A DNA stretch of 37,935 bases from Flavobacteriales bacterium UBA952 (GTDB lineage: Bacteria; Bacteroidota; Bacteroidia; Flavobacteriales_D; Crocinitomicaceae), in assembly GCA_905182495.1 (NCBI GenBank), contig CAJJBU010000019.1, positions 1 through 37,935 of the forward strand, in the 5' to 3' direction. A program made the translations under genes and the position numbers. Shown here in pieces: positions 30,077 through 37,101 of this stretch (position 1 is the first letter of the stretch; each line of letters starts with the position of its first letter). The notes beneath the pieces are model-generated. The model saw only the letters and a list, made by a program, of their open reading frames with translations. It did no database searches and had not been told where the DNA came from.

Positions 30077-30997
30077 TTAACATCTAAGACCGAAAGCCCT
30101 ATTACTACGTCTAAGTTGTGGTGCTCTACGAGAAATAGGTTGTGGAGGTGGTGTAATATATGGATCGGAGTCGTCCCCATCTGAATCGGAATCAGAGATG
30201 CCTGCTGCGAGATGTGCGGCACTACTATACGAAGATGGTGCTTGAGAGCTAGTTCGCATACATTGTGTGAATTGTGGAGGAGCGGATCCACCACTACATG
30301 CTCTTAGGAGACTAGTAGCGTGGTTCATGCCCACAGATGCGTAGTGTGCGTCATTACCAATAGTAAGAGACGTATCCGCGTCAAATCCCATATTAGCACC
30401 AACAACTTCAGCATTACCAATATTTGCGGCTAAGAAGACAGCGGTAAATCCGTTTTGGGTTTTATTTGTATTGAGACAGTTGCGAAGATCGCTAATTCCC
30501 ATAGTGGACCGATTGTCATCCCCATCGGTGAGTACATATACAACACGATTGATAGTGGGGTTGAGACTACGAAGAGAGTATGGTAATGCCTTCAAGATAC
30601 TATTGGAGTCGGCTTTTTGCGCGGCCACACGTTCAATGACAGTGTCGTAGAAACGAGTCAATCCACAAGGTTCCAACATATCCCGAAGGTCTGAAAATGT
30701 AGGAATTTCGTAGTCGGGATCTGACAAGTTAGCTTTATCGATCATTAGAGTGGGAATATCGGAGAAAACGGTAAGACTAAAGTAAATCTTGATACCAGAC
30801 TCAAGTGCCAGTTTACGTTGGTCATTCATTAGTTGAAGAATCTGTTCTGGTGGTGCGTTGCCCATACTTGACATTGATCCAGATGCGTCGACAATAGCAT
30901 CAAGTATAGTTGCTACTGAGTGAACAGTAGGTGGAGAGTCAATATTAAGTCTACGTTTGATAATTTGAAAAGAGGAAAGTTGTTTATTAGTTGACAT
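30077..30997 (-). CDS. VWA-domain protein
   Basis: A 306-residue protein with ATG at 30997. The VWA domain starts at about residue 28. The MIDAS is intact: DASGSM at about 37-42, a Thr in GLTRFYD near 113, and TDGDDNRST near 158, typical of metal-dependent ligand binding. The C-terminal 70 residues are Ser/Pro/Asp-rich and end in a basic tail (SRRAPQLRRSNRA). It has no signal peptide, so it acts inside the cell. The domain is also present in the broken U-box/VWA/Vint gene. Viral VWA proteins are thought to act as protein-interaction platforms. The promoter motif is at 31066. Confidence 0.8.
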   Translation of the reverse strand: MSTNKQLSSFQIIKRRLNIDSPPTVHSVATILDAIVDASGSMSSMGNAPPEQILQLMNDQRKLALESGIKIYFSLTVFSDIPTLMIDKANLSDPDYEIPTFSDLRDMLEPCGLTRFYDTVIERVAAQKADSNSILKALPYSLRSLNPTINRVVYVLTDGDDNRSTMGISDLRNCLNTNKTQNGFTAVFLAANIGNAEVVGANMGFDADTSLTIGNDAHYASVGMNHATSLLRACSGGSAPPQFTQCMRTSSQAPSSYSSAAHLAAGISDSDSDGDDSDPYITPPPQPISRRAPQLRRSNRAFGLRC

Positions 30998-31065
30998 GGT
31001 TGAGTTTAGTAGGTCGTGTGTTTCTAAAAAGATGTGTAATTTCCAATTCGAAGTAGTGAGAGATT

Positions 31066-31077
31066 ATCAAATTTTTT
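31066..31077 (-). promoter_or_regulatory. Early-type promoter motif before VWA gene
   Basis: ATCAAATTTTTT on plus, 69 nt before the ATG at 30997. Confidence 0.6.
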
Positions 31078-31140
31078 CTGTGTTTTATCAGATTTTTACT
31101 AAGTTAAATTTAAATAAATTTAATAGTTATTTATATATAT

Positions 31141-31737
31141 ATGGCTGTTTATAAGAATATTATTGAGAGAGATACCACAGATGTAGACCAATGTGATTTT
31201 TATTGGTTTAAAAGTGGTTTTTCAAATGAAGATATCGATAAAATAAATACTTTTGCGAATAATTATGAATATAGAGATGGTGAAGTTTTCAATGGAGTTA
31301 ATGATGGTAGTGTTAGAAAGACAAAATTAAAGTGGCTACCATCTACAGAAGATTCATCGTGGTTGTATACAAAGATGTTTGAACTAGCTAACATGGCGAA
31401 CAATGCTTGTTATAAATTTAGATTACATTATGCGTTGGATGATATGCAATATACACTATATGAAGGAAATAGTAATGGTAAATATGATTGGCATATTGAT
31501 ATAGGTTCTGGTAGCAATTCTTTAAGAAAGTTATCCGCGGTTTTATTACTTACAGATCCATCTGAATTTACTGGTGGGGAATTACAGATCTTTACATCTA
31601 GTTCTCCAAGAACTATACCATTGGAGAAGGGTAGTATTGTATTTTTTCCATCATTTTTATTACATAGAGTAACACCTGTAACTAGTGGAGAACGTAAAAC
31701 TCTGGTATTTTGGATGGGAGGAGACCATTTTCAATAA
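31141..31737 (+). CDS. Prolyl-4-hydroxylase-like 2OG-Fe(II) oxygenase
   Basis: A 198-residue protein with ATG at 31141. The double-stranded beta-helix core carries H118-x-D120 in YDWHIDIG, H175 in FPSFLLHRVTPV, and R185/K186 in GERKTLVFWM as 2-oxoglutarate ligand. EFTGGELQIF and KGSIVFFPS are typical of the PKHD/P4H group. The closest described groups hydroxylate proline in proteins or act on ribosomal factors; here the substrate is unknown. The gene is complete. It is the second 2-oxoglutarate oxygenase of the window and is unrelated in sequence to the PhyH-like one. Confidence 0.8.
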   Translation: MAVYKNIIERDTTDVDQCDFYWFKSGFSNEDIDKINTFANNYEYRDGEVFNGVNDGSVRKTKLKWLPSTEDSSWLYTKMFELANMANNACYKFRLHYALDDMQYTLYEGNSNGKYDWHIDIGSGSNSLRKLSAVLLLTDPSEFTGGELQIFTSSSPRTIPLEKGSIVFFPSFLLHRVTPVTSGERKTLVFWMGGDHFQ

Positions 31738-31758
31738 AAATTTTGTTTAATATGTCAA

Positions 31759-32330
31759 ATGATTAATATATTAAAAAAAGATGATTTAATTTTAGACGCA
31801 TATCTAACAAAGAACAGTGTATTATATGTCTTGATTCTAAGAAAGTGCATTTAGAGTGTAATAAATGTTATAGTTGTAAAATATGTAAAGATTGTATTAT
31901 ACCCCTTTCAAATTGCGATTTATATGATAATTGTCCTCTATGTCGAGAACCTGAATGGCAGGCATCGTCGAGGTTATCGTCTCAGGTGATACCATCAAAT
32001 ATTAAGTTGAATTTAGATGTTAGAATAAAAGAAATTTATAAAAAACCAGCATTCAAATCCATGTGTTGTTCCAAAGAAGCTTATTTAAAATTTGTAACCC
32101 ATCTAAAAATAGCCTATTTCACATCATTAATTATGATTATTAGCTACATGTTTGGATTATTATGTATATTTATAATAATGGCGACAAAACATATAAGCGA
32201 CATTAATCCATATGTGCTTATATTTCTACCCTTACCGGTGGGATTTCTACTAATAAATAGTATATTGTGTTGTTGTTGTGAGGGTAAATGTTTACGAGAT
32301 TTTAAATCGGAAATATGCAGTAAAAATTAA
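31759..32330 (+). pseudogene. RING-like zinc / two-TM protein with N-terminal frameshift
   Basis: The long frame has no ATG at its start. Upstream in the same frame it reads EQCIICLDSKKVHLECNKC, then CKICKDC and CPLCREPEW, a RING-like Cys array. An ATG at 31759 in another frame begins MINILKKDDLILDAYLTK and meets this frame near 31805-31812, so one frameshift separates start and body. Two TM helices follow (FTSLIMIISYMFGLLCIFII and VLIFLPLPVGFLLINSILCC). A Cys run (CCCCEGKC) ends the second. The rebuilt protein of about 190 residues would be a membrane-bound RING E3, similar in layout to MARCH-type viral ligases. Its stop overlaps the stop of the opposing C2H2 gene by four bases. Confidence 0.6.
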
Positions 32331-33391
32331 TAAATTTTATTCCTATGATCAGTTTCAATAACATTATATATATCACCTTCTATTCTTTTTTTACTGGAAC
32401 CATCATCATTATGATATTCTTTCTTTACCCTATTAATTTTTGTAGGATGTGCGTCTAGTGCTAAATTGGTCGTTTTTTCAGCGGCAATATCTAATACATA
32501 TTCTTTGTCTTGTTGGACCCATTTACCTCCATGATGTATTGCTAATTTAGGTTTATTTAGGTTAGGGATTTTAATAGTTTTATTTTGAGGTGCTTTATCA
32601 TTGAAATATATTTGTTCGAAAATATGAGGTAAAGCACCATAAGCACCTTTACTTTCAATAAGATTTTTTATATCACTATAATTAAGATGGTCTAATGTTT
32701 CATTTCCAAAATTAACAATAACAATATTATTATTATAATTACCTACTTTAGGTATTAATTGTGATATTTCTTTTCTAGCATCTTGTAATTCTATAGCAGT
32801 TTTATGCAATTCATCTTCTTTTTTTTGTAATCTTTCTTCAAGATCGTGTAATTTTTGATAAAGATTAGTAAATAGAACAGTAGAACCTACTGTAGTAAGT
32901 CCAGTCAAAGCTTTAACAGCAAGAAGAGGATCACATTTATCACTAAGAGGATTATGAGGACATCTTTTTAAATGTCTTCTTAAATTAGATTTTTTAGACA
33001 GGACTTTAGAGCAATATTGACACACACATTTTTTATTAGAAGTGTTTGACTGCTCATCGTCGGAGTGTTCATCTTCAGATTCACTAAGGGAGTCATTTTG
33101 AGCCAAAAGGGTCAATTCGGAGTCATTTTGAGCCAAAAGGGTCAATTCGGAGCCATTTTGAGCCAAAACGGGGGTCAAATGAGAGCATTTGGGAGCCATT
33201 TGGGAGTCATTTTGAGCCAGTTGTTTAACAAACATGTTTATGTTACCTAATTGTAGTTGAGATTTTAAATATTCAATTTCATATTCTCCTGACATAGATA
33301 AACATGGTGTTTTTCTATAAAAATGTCTAGTTAAATGGGTTTTAATATGTGTTTTAAAGGCACACCTCGGGCAAAAATAAGTCTTTTCCAT
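32327..33391 (-). CDS. C2H2 zinc-finger protein with giant-virus C-terminal domain
   Basis: A 354-residue protein with ATG at 33391. Finger 1 is at the N-terminus (FCPRCAFKTHIKTHLTRHF). Finger 2 is near residue 123 (CQYCSKVLSKKSNLRRHLKRC). Between them is a tandem repeat of SELTLLAQND. A coiled coil follows (LHDLEERLQKKEDELHKTAIEL). The C-terminal domain contains LPHIFEQIYFND and KTIKIPNLNKPKLAIHHGGKW, the signature shared with many giant-virus C2H2 and KilA-N proteins and, in altered form, with the protein at 27841. The domain order suggests a sequence-specific DNA-binding protein, perhaps a transcription regulator. Upstream lies a long TATAC-A repeat array. Confidence 0.75.
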   Translation of the reverse strand: MEKTYFCPRCAFKTHIKTHLTRHFYRKTPCLSMSGEYEIEYLKSQLQLGNINMFVKQLAQNDSQMAPKCSHLTPVLAQNGSELTLLAQNDSELTLLAQNDSLSESEDEHSDDEQSNTSNKKCVCQYCSKVLSKKSNLRRHLKRCPHNPLSDKCDPLLAVKALTGLTTVGSTVLFTNLYQKLHDLEERLQKKEDELHKTAIELQDARKEISQLIPKVGNYNNNIVIVNFGNETLDHLNYSDIKNLIESKGAYGALPHIFEQIYFNDKAPQNKTIKIPNLNKPKLAIHHGGKWVQQDKEYVLDIAAEKTTNLALDAHPTKINRVKKEYHNDDGSSKKRIEGDIYNVIETDHRNKIY

Positions 33392-33419
33392 ATTTACTAT
33401 GCTTATTATTTAATCTTTA

Positions 33420-33640
33420 AATATATACGAAAATATACAAAAATATACGAAAATATACGAAAATATACTAAAATATACAAAATTAACAATTCAAAATATA
33501 CTAAAATATACGAAAATATACGAAAATATACTATCCAATATATTATTACCTTATCATCCTTAAAGATACTTATACAAAAATATACAATTTAGGAGGTAAA
33601 AATATACAAAATATACAAAAATATACAAAATATGTCAATT
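33420..33640. repeat. A/T-rich array of AAAATATAC units
   Basis: More than fifteen copies of a 9-10 bp unit, AAAATATACN (N mostly G, A or T), arranged in tandem with two interruptions (about 33481-33490 and 33530-33570). It lies just upstream of the C2H2 gene and is followed by a purine-rich stretch to about 33800. No ORF of note. It could act as a promoter element, binding-site array or origin iteron. Confidence 0.75.
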
Positions 33641-33870
33641 TAGAGGGGGGAGAGAGAGACTCAAAAAAATAAAAAGTATTTGAGATTTATTAGAATGGGA
33701 AAAGTTTTTTAAAAAGGGTGTAAAATACAAGAAAAGGGGATTGGAGGGAAGATAAAGTGTCCATTAAAAAGAGAGACTGAAAATAAAGACTTAGGATTGA
33801 ATCAAATTTTATTTTAATTAGACAGAGAATAAAAATTGATTATATTTAATTATAATGTGTTAATTATAAT

Positions 33871-34296
33871 ATGTCGAACATGCTTCCATGTGTAATAATG
33901 TTTCAAAGTTTAAATGGGAAATACTATGTGGATGTGGTGGAGGATGTATCTATATATGAGGGAGTAAATATAGGTGTATTAGATAGATTGATAATAAATG
34001 GTGATTTGCGGGTATATGAGGATGAATATACGTGTTGGGTGGAGAGTTGGAAATTACATATGAAGATGGTAAATGTAGGAGATCCAAAGAGGTTAATGCC
34101 AGTATTAATACGTGGTGATGGTCAAACAAGTGTGGATGAATTAATAATAATAATGGGGGTAATTGATATGTCGTCGTATAAGGAAGAATTTATGGCGCCA
34201 CCATTATCATTGCATAGGTGTTATGGGAATAATTGTTCAATATGTAATCTAAAGGTATCATTTGGAAATAAGTGTATATTAATGAAGACTGGATGA
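33871..34296 (+). CDS. Hypothetical protein with Cys-rich end
   Basis: A 141-residue protein with ATG at 33871. The first 100 residues look like an alpha/beta or all-beta fold (VDVVEDVSIYEGVNIGVLDR, LMPVLIRGDGQ). The C-terminus contains CYGNNCSICNLKV and a further Cys, a possible zinc site. Codons are less AT-rich at third positions than in neighbouring AT-rich genes. No family recognised and no standard promoter motif immediately upstream. Confidence 0.5.
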   Translation: MSNMLPCVIMFQSLNGKYYVDVVEDVSIYEGVNIGVLDRLIINGDLRVYEDEYTCWVESWKLHMKMVNVGDPKRLMPVLIRGDGQTSVDELIIIMGVIDMSSYKEEFMAPPLSLHRCYGNNCSICNLKVSFGNKCILMKTG

Positions 34297-34410
34297 ACGG
34301 TGTAAATATAATGACTGAAAAAAAAGACTTAGAGTGATGTAAGTGTTTTTTTTGTGATAGAAAATATAAAGGGGTAAAAGAGTATTTTTTTTTGAAGATG
34401 GTAGCGGAAT

Positions 34411-34857
34411 TTAGACAAAGAAGGAGAGGTTTGAGCGTTCGAGTGGGTTGAAACAGAGCTCAGCTAAGGCGTTTTCTTCATCTTGTTGCCGAGTGAGACT
34501 TGGTCCAGGGGAACGTGCATTGAGTTTCCAAGTGTTAGAGGTGGATTTAGACTTGAGGTCAGTCCATGCCTGTAGTTCTTCGGCTTCAACCATTGCCCTA
34601 CTTTTGATATCGATAATGCCAACGAATTCGTCACTATCGGCGTAGGATCGTGGGTCGTAGATAGCCACAGACGACCATTGTGGTTTTTCGAGGAATTCAT
34701 TGTCGGCGTAGAAGTGTACGCGTCGTCGTTCAGGAATATGAACGGAAGTAGGTGAGGTCTTGGTGGTTTTCTTGAGGAGTTCTCGGTGGAGAAGTGTGCG
34801 TTGGTAACTGTTGATTTTTGGACTACTTTTAAACATGGTTTTAAGAAGTATAGACAT
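34411..34857 (-). CDS. Hypothetical protein
   Basis: The frame begins at a TTG at 34860; the first ATG is 34857, giving 148 residues. The N-terminus is basic (SSPKINSYQRTLLHRELLKK). The middle reads RRRVHFYADNEFLEKPQW and SVAIYDPRSYADSDEFVGI, compatible with a small beta-rich domain. The C-terminus is Ser/Leu-rich. No family recognised. The promoter motif is at 34931. A plus-strand frame over the same region is a shadow. Confidence 0.5.
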   Translation of the reverse strand: MSILLKTMFKSSPKINSYQRTLLHRELLKKTTKTSPTSVHIPERRRVHFYADNEFLEKPQWSSVAIYDPRSYADSDEFVGIIDIKSRAMVEAEELQAWTDLKSKSTSNTWKLNARSPGPSLTRQQDEENALAELCFNPLERSNLSFFV

Positions 34858-34930
34858 CAAATTGCGTTAAAGTGTGGTATTGTATTATATTAATTATATG
34901 GATATTATGGTAAACAATGGATCACTTTTC

Positions 34931-34939
34931 ATCAAATTT
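34931..34939 (-). promoter_or_regulatory. Early-type promoter motif
   Basis: ATCAAATTT on plus, 74 nt before the ATG at 34857, followed by AAGGCCTTTATAAAA (TATAAAGGCCTT on minus). Confidence 0.6.
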
Positions 34940-35059
34940 AAAGCTAAGGCCTTTATAAAAAATGATACTAATAGATTTTATATATAAAAGGCTGATGTGC
35001 TAATTTTTGTATAAAGGCCTAAAAGATATTTTTTTTTTAAAGTGGTTTTATGAGTGATA

Positions 35060-35404
35060 CTAGCGATCTTTTTTAGTATCTGTGAAAATATTTTCAGTGA
35101 GCCACGTGATACCAACACCAACCGCAGCGGTTCCAAGAAGGGTATATATATTGTGCTGAGCGTGGTATGCGACCATCATGAGTGCATGACAGATAGGACC
35201 ATGGCCATTGATCATACCAGTGAAAAACCCCGTAAAGCTCATATCGATACACCAATTAGAGTAAATACATGCGGTAGTAAAATGCGCTGTGTGGAGGGCG
35301 ATGAAGGTGAGAAAGAATCGTCCAATAGTAGACTTCGCGACGTATGACACGGTATCCATAAGTTTTAAGGAGTTAGATGATTTTGAATCAGAGAGTGTAG
35401 ACAT
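35060..35404 (-). CDS. Membrane protein with three hydrophobic segments
   Basis: Upstream non-ATG and ATG extensions exist (ATG at 35446), but the promoter motif at 35451-35462 overlaps them. The likely start is the ATG at 35404, giving 114 residues. Hydrophobic segments lie at about 28-46 (FFLTFIALHTAHFTTACIY), 52-64 and 86-102 (IYTLLGTAAVGVGITWL), with several His in the loops (HTAH, HALMMVAYHAQH). The tail is short and charged. It may be a virion or internal membrane protein; no family recognised. Confidence 0.55.
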   Translation of the reverse strand: MSTLSDSKSSNSLKLMDTVSYVAKSTIGRFFLTFIALHTAHFTTACIYSNWCIDMSFTGFFTGMINGHGPICHALMMVAYHAQHNIYTLLGTAAVGVGITWLTENIFTDTKKDR

Positions 35405-35450
35405 TATAATAAGAAAACGGAATACTGTCAATAATGTAATAGTCATACCA

Positions 35451-35462
35451 ATCAAATTTTTT
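35451..35462 (-). promoter_or_regulatory. Early-type promoter motif
   Basis: ATCAAATTTTTT on plus, 47 nt before the ATG at 35404. Confidence 0.6.
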
Positions 35463-35478
35463 GAAAATCAACTAAATA

Positions 35479-35555
35479 GGGGTTTATAAGAATTTTAGGG
35501 TTTTATAAGAATTTTTGGATTAGTTAGGGTTTTATAAGAATTTTTGGATTAGTTA
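35479..35555 (+). repeat. 29-bp tandem repeat before HMG gene
   Basis: GGGTTTTATAAGAATTTTTG followed by GATTAGTTA occurs twice in full (35498-35526 and 35527-35555), with a shortened first copy at 35479. One copy is kept in front of the second HMG gene at 36958. Confidence 0.75.
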
Positions 35556-35580
35556 GGGTAATTTCATAAAGGACTAAAGA

Positions 35581-35590
35581 AAAATTTGAT
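35581..35590 (+). promoter_or_regulatory. Early-type promoter motif of HMG gene, with CAA leader
   Basis: AAAATTTGAT, 81 nt before the ATG at 35671. Between motif and ATG lies a (CAA)n-type leader (ACAACAAACAACAACAACAA at 35646-35665) that resembles unstructured translation-enhancing leaders. Confidence 0.65.
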
Positions 35591-35670
35591 AGGAAGCTGG
35601 AAAATAATACCAAATCATACAAAACAATTAGTTATAATTTAAATCACAACAAACAACAACAACAAACAAA

Positions 35671-36798
35671 ATGTCTACAACTTTAAACAATACTATGGAG
35701 CTTCTAATTCAAGGTCAGATGGAGAACTTTGTCAAGAAACTAGCTGCGGATGGTTCGCTCAATGAGGAGCAAATGGCAGCAGCAATGGTTAAGGTCAAAG
35801 AACAGGTGGCTGAATTGGATGTTCCTGCTGCTCCCAAGAGAACTCGTACCAGTAAGGTAGTGGAACCGGAAGATCGCTGCATGGCTCGTGTCTGGGCAGG
35901 TGGAAAAGGCGACCAATGTAAGAGCCACAAGCATGATGGTGACTACTGCAAGCGTTGCTCTAAATTGGCCGCTGTGACGGAGGAGCCTGTCCAGTATAGT
36001 GAGGAGGGTAAACATGTGGGTCTCTTCTGGGGACGAATTGATACGGACAAACCAGTGTTCAACAACGGCTTTATTGCTGTGGTGTGGCCAGACGATGCTT
36101 CTAAAGCAATTGTCGCCACCGCATTGAAGGAGGGTAAGACCTACCACAAGTTTTCTGGAGAGATGAAGAAGAAGGGTCGCAAGTCTAGTGGTGTCAAGAA
36201 GCCTCGTAAGAGCAAGAAGTCGGCCAAGAAATCAATTTCGGCTAGTGTTCCTCGTTCCAAGAACGCTTACATGTATTTCTTAGGAGAGAAACGTGGTGAG
36301 GTTCGTGCTGCCCTACTTGCTGAGTCTGAAGACGGGAAAGTTCCAGTCTCTGAGGTCGCCAAAAAGGTAGGTGCTATGTGGAAGGCTCTAGATGATGTGA
36401 CCAAGGCTCCCTACACCGAGTTGGCCGCTGCTGCGAAGGCTGAGCGTGATGCCAAGATTGCGGAGCTGACTGAAGCAGCTTCTAAGGTCGAGGAAGAGGA
36501 GTCAGTGGTATCGGAGTCTACTGAGTCGGTTGAGTCTACTGAATCAGCGGAAGAGGCAGCTCTATTGATGGGTCTCTCTAAATCAGACGAATCTGTTGAG
36601 GATGACGCCGCCAGTATCATTTCTGAAATGACCGAGGTCTCTACTGAGGATGCGGAGGAGGAGGAGGAAGTCGAGGAACACGAATTGGCTGATGGCACTA
36701 CAGTGCTTAAGGGTGGAGATGGTTCTCTCTACGATCCTGAGTCTTTTGATGTGATTGGCAAGTGGAACTCTGATGACAACACTCTCATCAAGGCTTAA
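35671..36798 (+). CDS. HMG-box chromatin-like protein, copy 1
   Basis: A 375-residue protein with ATG at 35671. In order: an N-terminal helix module shared with the gene at 13714; a zinc-type segment with C70, C83, H86, H88, C93 and C96 (RCMARVWAGGKGDQC, DYCKRCSK); a beta-rich region (HVGLFWGRIDTDKPVF, GFIAVVWPDD); a very basic Lys-rich linker (about 166-190); an HMG box at about 193-265 (PRSKNAYMYFLGEKR, VGAMWKALDD, KAPYTEL); a long acidic tail; and a final ADGTTVL...LYDPES motif. Basic linker, HMG box and acidic tail match HMGB-type DNA-bending proteins. It probably coats or bends viral DNA in the factory or virion. Many C/G-ending codons suggest strong expression. Confidence 0.8.
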   Translation: MSTTLNNTMELLIQGQMENFVKKLAADGSLNEEQMAAAMVKVKEQVAELDVPAAPKRTRTSKVVEPEDRCMARVWAGGKGDQCKSHKHDGDYCKRCSKLAAVTEEPVQYSEEGKHVGLFWGRIDTDKPVFNNGFIAVVWPDDASKAIVATALKEGKTYHKFSGEMKKKGRKSSGVKKPRKSKKSAKKSISASVPRSKNAYMYFLGEKRGEVRAALLAESEDGKVPVSEVAKKVGAMWKALDDVTKAPYTELAAAAKAERDAKIAELTEAASKVEEEESVVSESTESVESTESAEEAALLMGLSKSDESVEDDAASIISEMTEVSTEDAEEEEEVEEHELADGTTVLKGGDGSLYDPESFDVIGKWNSDDNTLIKA

Positions 36799-36866
36799 TT
36801 AGAGGCATGGAATATCTAATCTGAATATACAAATCTAATATAAATAAAAAAAATAAAAAATAAAAA

Positions 36867-36878
36867 GGACTTATGTCC
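36867..36878 (+). terminator. GGAC/GTCC hairpin after HMG gene
   Basis: GGAC-TTAT-GTCC preceded by AAAAA and followed by AAACAAAACAAAAAAAAA, 69 nt after the stop. Same primary layout as at 20718-20730 and 28659-28673. Confidence 0.5.
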
Positions 36879-37011
36879 AAACAAAACAAAAAAAAACAAC
36901 CTTTTACCCTTTTATGGGAATTAGTGTTTTTTTGTAGGGAATCCCTTTGATTATTTAGGGTTTTATAAGAATTTTTAGATTAGTTAGGGTGATTTCATAA
37001 AGGACTAAAGA

Positions 37012-37021
37012 AAAATTTGAT
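37012..37021 (+). promoter_or_regulatory. Early-type promoter motif of HMG gene copy 2
   Basis: AAAATTTGAT, at the same distance (81 nt) from the ATG at 37102 as in copy 1. Confidence 0.65.
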
Positions 37022-37101
37022 AGGAAGCTGGAAAATAATACCAAATCATACAAAACAATTAGTTATAATTTAAATCACAACAAACAACAACAACAAACAA
37101 A

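Noticed and set aside
33420..33640. CRISPR array
   Set aside because: Units are 9-10 bp with no unique spacers; this is a simple tandem repeat.
35715..36147. Minus-strand frames opposite the HMG genes
   Set aside because: Antisense shadows, duplicated only because the HMG gene is duplicated.
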